Of a stretch of 64,000 nt of DNA, positions 60,340 to 64,000 are shown piece after piece. The stretch lies in assembly GCA_902781315.1 (NCBI GenBank), contig CACZIT010000003.1:1-64000 (forward strand), read 5' to 3'. The position numbers and the translations under genes are program-made. The DNA is from an uncultured Prevotellaceae bacterium (GTDB lineage Bacteria > Bacteroidota > Bacteroidia > Bacteroidales > Bacteroidaceae). The notes under the pieces were generated by a model that was given only the letters and a program-made list of their open reading frames with translations, ran no database searches and was not told the origin of the DNA. Each line of letters opens with the position of its first letter. Positions within the stretch are counted from its first letter, which is position 1.

Positions 60340-61701
60340 TTACTTGATTACTACTTTCTTGCCATTCACGATGTAGATTCCCTTCGGGAGCCCGGAGGTA
60401 ACAGAAGAGGCAGAAGTCTCAGAGAATTTTCTTCCGCTGAGGTCGTAGATGGCGTCGCTACCCTTCTCTGAGGAGCCTGCAGCCTCGCTTTCAACGCCCT
60501 TGATGCCGGCGGGGTCAATCACGTTGAAGGGCACGGTCTTGACGTCCAGACCGGGATAGTTGTCTGAGGTGATGGCGATGACCACACCGCTGTAGGGTTT
60601 CAGGAAAGTGAAGCTGCTTCCGGTGAACTTATAGTCTTCGTCGGCCACGAGGGTCTGACCGCCAGCTTCGGTGATCACCACGCTGACGCTGTGGCTGTTG
60701 TCCCAACCGTTGCGGCGCAGGGAGCGGATAGACGGTGTTGCCACGTTCACGTTCAAATCGGTATCGAACAACGGGTAGTCGTCCTGATGTCCGATGGCAC
60801 CATCGACGGTCACTTTCTTATAAGCCATCGATGGCAGCTGGTCCAGGAAGAGCGCATTGTCGGAAAGGTCGGCATAGGCAAGTGCGGCCGTGTTGCGCAT
60901 GTTGGAGTTCCACTTAATGGTATTCAGGCGGTTGTTTTCTGCCATGAGGCCTACGATAACCGTGTTGTCCGACAGGTCGAGCGTCTCCAGCTGGTTGTTG
61001 CCCAGCCAAAGGTCAGTCAGGTTGACCAGCGGCAGCGTGTTGACGGTCTTCAGTTTGTTGTCGTAGGCCAGCAACTGCCGCAACTCCACACAGCGGGTAA
61101 CGGGGACCGACGTGAGCTCGTTGCCCTGGCAGAACAGCGACGTCAGCCCCGACATGCTGCCCACGTAGCCGAGGGCCGTGAGCTTGTTGTTGGCACACAC
61201 GAGCGACGTGATGTTGCCGGCACTGCGCAGCCCGATGGCCGTCAGCTGGTTGTCGGCCACATTGTAGTCTTCCATCTGCGCGCTGCCCACCGAGAGCGAG
61301 CTGAGTTGGTTGCCTTGGCAGTCGAGCGACACCAGTTCCTTGCAGTCCGAAAGGTCGAGCTTTGTCAGCTGGTTGTTCGGGCAATAGAGGCGGCGCAGCG
61401 TACCCACGATGCCCGCCACGTTGAGTTCGGTCAACTCGTTGTCGGCCAAGTAGAGCGAGGTGATGTCCTTCTCGCTGCTCAGCGTGAGCGTTGCGCCTTT
61501 CACGGTGAGCTCCTGAGGCTGGCCCGTGGCCACGATTTCTTCTTTCGTGCCGTCGCTCCACGTCAGCGAGAGGGGCACTCCATAGTTCACGGCGATTGTC
61601 AGCTTGTCGCCTACGGCCTTCGCCGTCTTCATCCTGACGCTTCCGGCCTGTGCTCCTGCCGATAGGAGAAGCGTCAACAATAGCAATTGCAGTTTTTTCA
61701 T
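60340..61701 (-). CDS. Secreted leucine-rich-repeat protein with C-terminal sorting tail
   Basis: The 453-aa product has signal peptide MKKLQLLLLTLLLSAGAQA. About ten repeats of ~21 residues follow (~75-285), of the form L..L.C.NN.LT.LDLS, for example LRRLYCPNNQLTKLDLSDCK and LVSLDCQGNQLSSLSVG. After them come a beta-rich region (SIRSLRRNGWDNSHSVSVVI) and the tail AIYDLSGRKF, LPKGIYIVNGKKVVIK. Such proteins usually bind proteins or glycans on the surface; no specific partner can be named. It lies 45 bp upstream of the M60-type gene on the same strand, so they are probably co-transcribed. Confidence 0.85.
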   Translation of the reverse strand: MKKLQLLLLTLLLSAGAQAGSVRMKTAKAVGDKLTIAVNYGVPLSLTWSDGTKEEIVATGQPQELTVKGATLTLSSEKDITSLYLADNELTELNVAGIVGTLRRLYCPNNQLTKLDLSDCKELVSLDCQGNQLSSLSVGSAQMEDYNVADNQLTAIGLRSAGNITSLVCANNKLTALGYVGSMSGLTSLFCQGNELTSVPVTRCVELRQLLAYDNKLKTVNTLPLVNLTDLWLGNNQLETLDLSDNTVIVGLMAENNRLNTIKWNSNMRNTAALAYADLSDNALFLDQLPSMAYKKVTVDGAIGHQDDYPLFDTDLNVNVATPSIRSLRRNGWDNSHSVSVVITEAGGQTLVADEDYKFTGSSFTFLKPYSGVVIAITSDNYPGLDVKTVPFNVIDPAGIKGVESEAAGSSEKGSDAIYDLSGRKFSETSASSVTSGLPKGIYIVNGKKVVIK

Positions 61702-61736
61702 ATTGTTTGTCGTTATTATATTTCAATTTTCATCGC

Positions 61737-61766
61737 GTCCCCACATCGAATATTACGTTTGGGGAC
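61737..61766. promoter_or_regulatory. 30-bp inverted repeat upstream of the LRR gene
   Basis: GTCCCCACATCG and its partner CGTTTGGGGAC flank an AATATTA core. It lies 36 bp before the LRR start codon and 27 bp after the pantothenate kinase stop. It may be an operator or a weak hairpin terminator. Confidence 0.35.
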
Positions 61767-61792
61767 ATAAGGCCCGAGCCCCGATAGGGAGG

Positions 61793-62626
61793 TCAGCGCG
61801 ACTGCAGCTGACGGTAACTCAGCGCCGCACCGATGGCGGTGCTGAACTCGCTGTGCTCCGGCACATGGAAGCGCACGCCATAAAGGCTCTCGCAGGCACG
61901 GAACACCGTCTCGCAAAGGGGCAGCATCGACAGCTTGCCAATCATCACGAAGTCTTTGATGCCGCAGTCCATCGACGAGAGGATGGCAGCCGAGCAGATG
62001 CTCTGCAGCACCGTCCAGAGTATGCCCAGGGCAATGTCCTCGCGCCTTGCGTCGCTCTGGGCGTTACCGAAGAGCGAGGCGATGGCGTCGCTGGGCAGTC
62101 CGGGCAGCGGGCGCGGACTGATGTCGCCGATGAGCACATTGATTTTCGAGATGTCACCGGTCTTCGAGAGCTCCACCACCTGGCGTATGTCGCCGGTCTT
62201 CAGCATGATGCGTGCCAAGCCTTGCAGCGTGCCGCCGCCCACACCGATGCCGCCGATGTGGCGGATGCTGTCGCCGTCGCAGCGCACGAAGCTCGTACCC
62301 GTGCCCATGCTCACAACCACCATGCGTTCCAGCCGTGTCTCGAAGCGGGCTCCCAGACCGTCTGCCATGAACTCCTCCACCTTCGTGGTAGGCAGCTGGT
62401 AGACGGGTTCCTCAATATAGGCACTGCCCACACCCGTGAGCATCACCTGCTCCACGTCGCTGAGCCTAATGCCGTTGTCGTGCAGATAGCGGCCGAAGGC
62501 GCCGTAGAGTGATGCCACCGGGTCGGTAGCCTTGATGCGAATGGGCGAAAGTATCTCGCCGCGCTCGTCGATTCCCACTATTTTCGTCGTGCTGATGCCG
62601 ACGTCAATTCCAATTACGATTCCCAT
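61793..62626 (-). CDS. coaW: Type II pantothenate kinase
   Basis: The 277-aa product has the actin-like ATPase fold motifs of the Fumble/PanK-II family: GIDVGISTTKIVGID at the N-terminus (phosphate 1), VMLTGVGSAYIEEPVY, VVVSMGTGTSFVRCDGD (phosphate 2) and GIGVGGGTLQGLARIML, then ILWTVLQSICSAAI and IGKLSMLPLCE toward the end. It phosphorylates pantothenate in the first step of coenzyme A synthesis. The length is normal for the type II enzymes. It is probably a housekeeping gene unrelated to the glycan genes around it. The symbol follows the Staphylococcus type II enzyme. Confidence 0.88.
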   Translation of the reverse strand: MGIVIGIDVGISTTKIVGIDERGEILSPIRIKATDPVASLYGAFGRYLHDNGIRLSDVEQVMLTGVGSAYIEEPVYQLPTTKVEEFMADGLGARFETRLERMVVVSMGTGTSFVRCDGDSIRHIGGIGVGGGTLQGLARIMLKTGDIRQVVELSKTGDISKINVLIGDISPRPLPGLPSDAIASLFGNAQSDARREDIALGILWTVLQSICSAAILSSMDCGIKDFVMIGKLSMLPLCETVFRACESLYGVRFHVPEHSEFSTAIGAALSYRQLQSR

Positions 62627-62828
62627 TTTTTAGTTGAGAGTTCAGAGTTTAGAGTTCTTTCTCCGCTTCGCTACGAAAGCGCCCCTGCGGGTCGAGCGGA
62701 GAGTCAGTTTTTAAGTTCAAAGTTCAATGCGACTGAGTCGCGGTTCAATGTCGCTGTGCGACGGTTCAAGAGGTTCAATGCCCTACGGGCTGTTTAATTC
62801 TCAATTCTCAATTTCGGCTTCGCCGACA
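62627..62828. repeat. Intergenic string of short repeats and mini-hairpins
   Basis: A copy of the ttctttctccgc element (62654-62704) is followed by four small palindromes: GCGACTGAGTCGC (62729), GTCGCTGTGCGAC (62750), GCCCTACGGGC (62780) and TCGGCTTCGCCGA (62814). The first three are preceded by ttcaat. Confidence 0.6.
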
Positions 62829-64000
62829 TTACTCCCACCTGAACACACTGCCGTTGCGGCGTGCAGGGTCAGGACCGACACAGTCCATCGAATAGGGACT
62901 GCCCGTCGTAGGACTCTTGCCTAGATAGCGATGGTTTTTCAGTGAGAACAGCATGAACTCTTGGTTGAGATAGTCCTGCCAAAGGAACACCTCTGCTTCT
63001 TTCGGATCAGTGGTGAAACGCACATCGCCAGCCAAACCCTCGCCATAGACTTTCACGTAGCGGCCATCGACACACTTCAAGGCCACCTTTCCCTGTCCGC
63101 GGTCCTCAATCTGGAACTGCGTGCGCTCGCTCTTGTCATCTTGACGCGTATCGTAGAGAATGCCATGAGGATCGCAGACGGCAGGCCGATTCGTAGCCAA
63201 ATTGATGATTCGGAACGTCTTGTCGAACGGAATGTTCTTGCTGCGGTCGGCCTTCGGCTCGTCAACGGTGAAATTGTCGAACTCGGCATAGCCGCCCTGC
63301 TTACCTTTTATATTAAAGGCGAACAGCGCGTGACGCGAGCCCTGAAACGAGATGAGCTGATACGACAGCGGCATCATGCGTCCCACGGTTCGGAAGTTTT
63401 CACCGTCTGTGGAATAGGCATACTGTGCCTGGTCGTTGTCGTAATCACCAATGCAACGCAGCCAAATCTTACCCTTCGGCAGTTCTATCGTCGTGTCGAT
63501 GGTGTCGTTGGTCAGCTGTTCGAAGCAACGCAGAGTCAATGCTTTTCCGTTCTTGACAATACCAATCCACGAACAGGGCACGTTGATATTACCCAGACCG
63601 CAAACGTCGCCGTCCTTCAGACCTTTCACGTAAAGTTCCACGGTTGCCACTGAAGTTGGGCCAATGACGCGTTGTGTCAACGTGTTGCGTGCCCACATCA
63701 GTTGCTCGGCCGGCAGACTATTCAAGCGAAGCTTTCCACTACGAAGGCTCCATTGCTTATCATCAGGATTGTGATTCCACTGCCAGATTCTCCCTAACTG
63801 CTTAGCGTCGAAGTTCTCACTACGCACATAAGCCCCCCCTACGGCCACCGAGGGGGCTTCTATAGTCTTTGAGGCATTTGTGTCCCCCTCGGGGGACGAA
63901 AGGGGGGCCGTGCCCGGCTTGAACCACGTGCGCGGTGCCCGGCCGAGGTTGCCCTTCAGGCCCACCATCGGCCAGCCGTCTACCCACGTCATCGGCATCA
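62829..64000 (-). CDS. GH43-family glycosidase, C-terminal part (5' end outside the window)
   Basis: About 390 residues of the C-terminus are present. The first visible residues (MPMTWVDGWPMVGLKG) are the end of a GH43 catalytic propeller, of the type seen in subfamily 12 and related beta-xylosidases/alpha-L-arabinofuranosidases. A beta-sandwich of ~200 residues follows (LRLNSLPAEQLMWARNTLTQR, CSWIGIVKNGKALTLR). Then a ~130-residue beta-trefoil-like end (RIINLATNRPAVCDPHG, QDYLNQEFMLFSLKNHRYLG). A palindromic repeat insertion (APLSSPEGDTN...EAPSVAVGGAYVR) lies between the propeller and the beta-sandwich. The catalytic residues are not in the window, so activity cannot be judged. Confidence 0.8.
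   Translation of the reverse strand, partial: MPMTWVDGWPMVGLKGNLGRAPRTWFKPGTAPLSSPEGDTNASKTIEAPSVAVGGAYVRSENFDAKQLGRIWQWNHNPDDKQWSLRSGKLRLNSLPAEQLMWARNTLTQRVIGPTSVATVELYVKGLKDGDVCGLGNINVPCSWIGIVKNGKALTLRCFEQLTNDTIDTTIELPKGKIWLRCIGDYDNDQAQYAYSTDGENFRTVGRMMPLSYQLISFQGSRHALFAFNIKGKQGGYAEFDNFTVDEPKADRSKNIPFDKTFRIINLATNRPAVCDPHGILYDTRQDDKSERTQFQIEDRGQGKVALKCVDGRYVKVYGEGLAGDVRFTTDPKEAEVFLWQDYLNQEFMLFSLKNHRYLGKSPTTGSPYSMDCVGPDPARRNGSVFRWE
63831..63910. repeat. Palindromic repeat pair inside the GH43 gene
   Basis: Two hairpins, AGCCCCCCCTACGGCC with CGAGGGGGCTT and TGTCCCCCTCGGGGGAC followed by GGGGGGCC, are separated by ~25 bp. They stay in frame and sit in a domain linker. Confidence 0.6.

Overview
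The window looks like a chromosomal segment from a Prevotella-type Bacteroidota (Prevotella, Segatella or Xylanibacter, gut or rumen style). The reasons are tandem SusC/SusD pairs, a hybrid two-component regulator (HTCS), lipoproteins with short lipoboxes, promoters of the TTG-N19/20-TAnnTTTG type, and many secreted proteins ending in a short 'YDLSGR..G.YI.NGKK.V.K' tail of the kind found on type IX secretion cargo in this group. No rRNA, tRNA, CRISPR array or transposase gene was found.

Layout. 1-5.3 kb: repeat-rich intergenic DNA, a 1382-aa secreted multidomain protein and a 61-aa peptide gene. 5.4-9.2 kb (minus): a cobalamin uptake unit with a B12 riboswitch, a BtuB-like TonB receptor and a BtuG-like beta-propeller lipoprotein. 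9.4-12.6 kb (minus): two DASS/SLC13 anion symporters. 12.8-39.9 kb (minus): a 27-kb polysaccharide/glycoprotein utilisation locus. In transcription order it holds an HExxH protein, FAS1 lipoproteins (one split by a frameshift), SusC, SusD, two FAS1 lipoproteins, SusC, SusD, an HExxH protein, the HTCS and a DPP4-type peptidase. 40.2-54.8 kb: a five-repeat DUF4859-like protein (+), a divergent pair of operons (minus: CotH protein and HExxH protein; plus: GH97, GH127/146, a small tail-bearing protein and an HExxH protein). 54.8-64 kb (minus): GH10-CBM6 enzyme, M60-type peptidase, leucine-rich-repeat protein, type II pantothenate kinase, and the C-terminal part of a GH43 enzyme that continues beyond the window.

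How the genes may work together (inference). The HTCS locus combines a GH97 with a retaining alpha-galactosidase signature, a Zn-thiolate beta-L-arabinofuranosidase (GH127/146), four HExxH metallopeptidase-like proteins, a prolyl dipeptidyl peptidase and two SusCD importers. Plant extensins (hydroxyproline-rich glycoproteins) carry beta-L-arabinofuranosides on Hyp and alpha-galactose on Ser on a proline-rich backbone, so they are a good candidate substrate. A further M60 O-glycopeptidase-like gene lies close by.

The window is also full of small repeats. GC-rich palindromic units, some arranged as inverted pairs, lie in frame inside btuB, the DPP4 gene, GH97 and GH43. Low-complexity TTACTTTG-type repeats encode the hydrophobic core of at least one signal peptide. 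The 3' ends of two HExxH genes are repeated in tandem just downstream.
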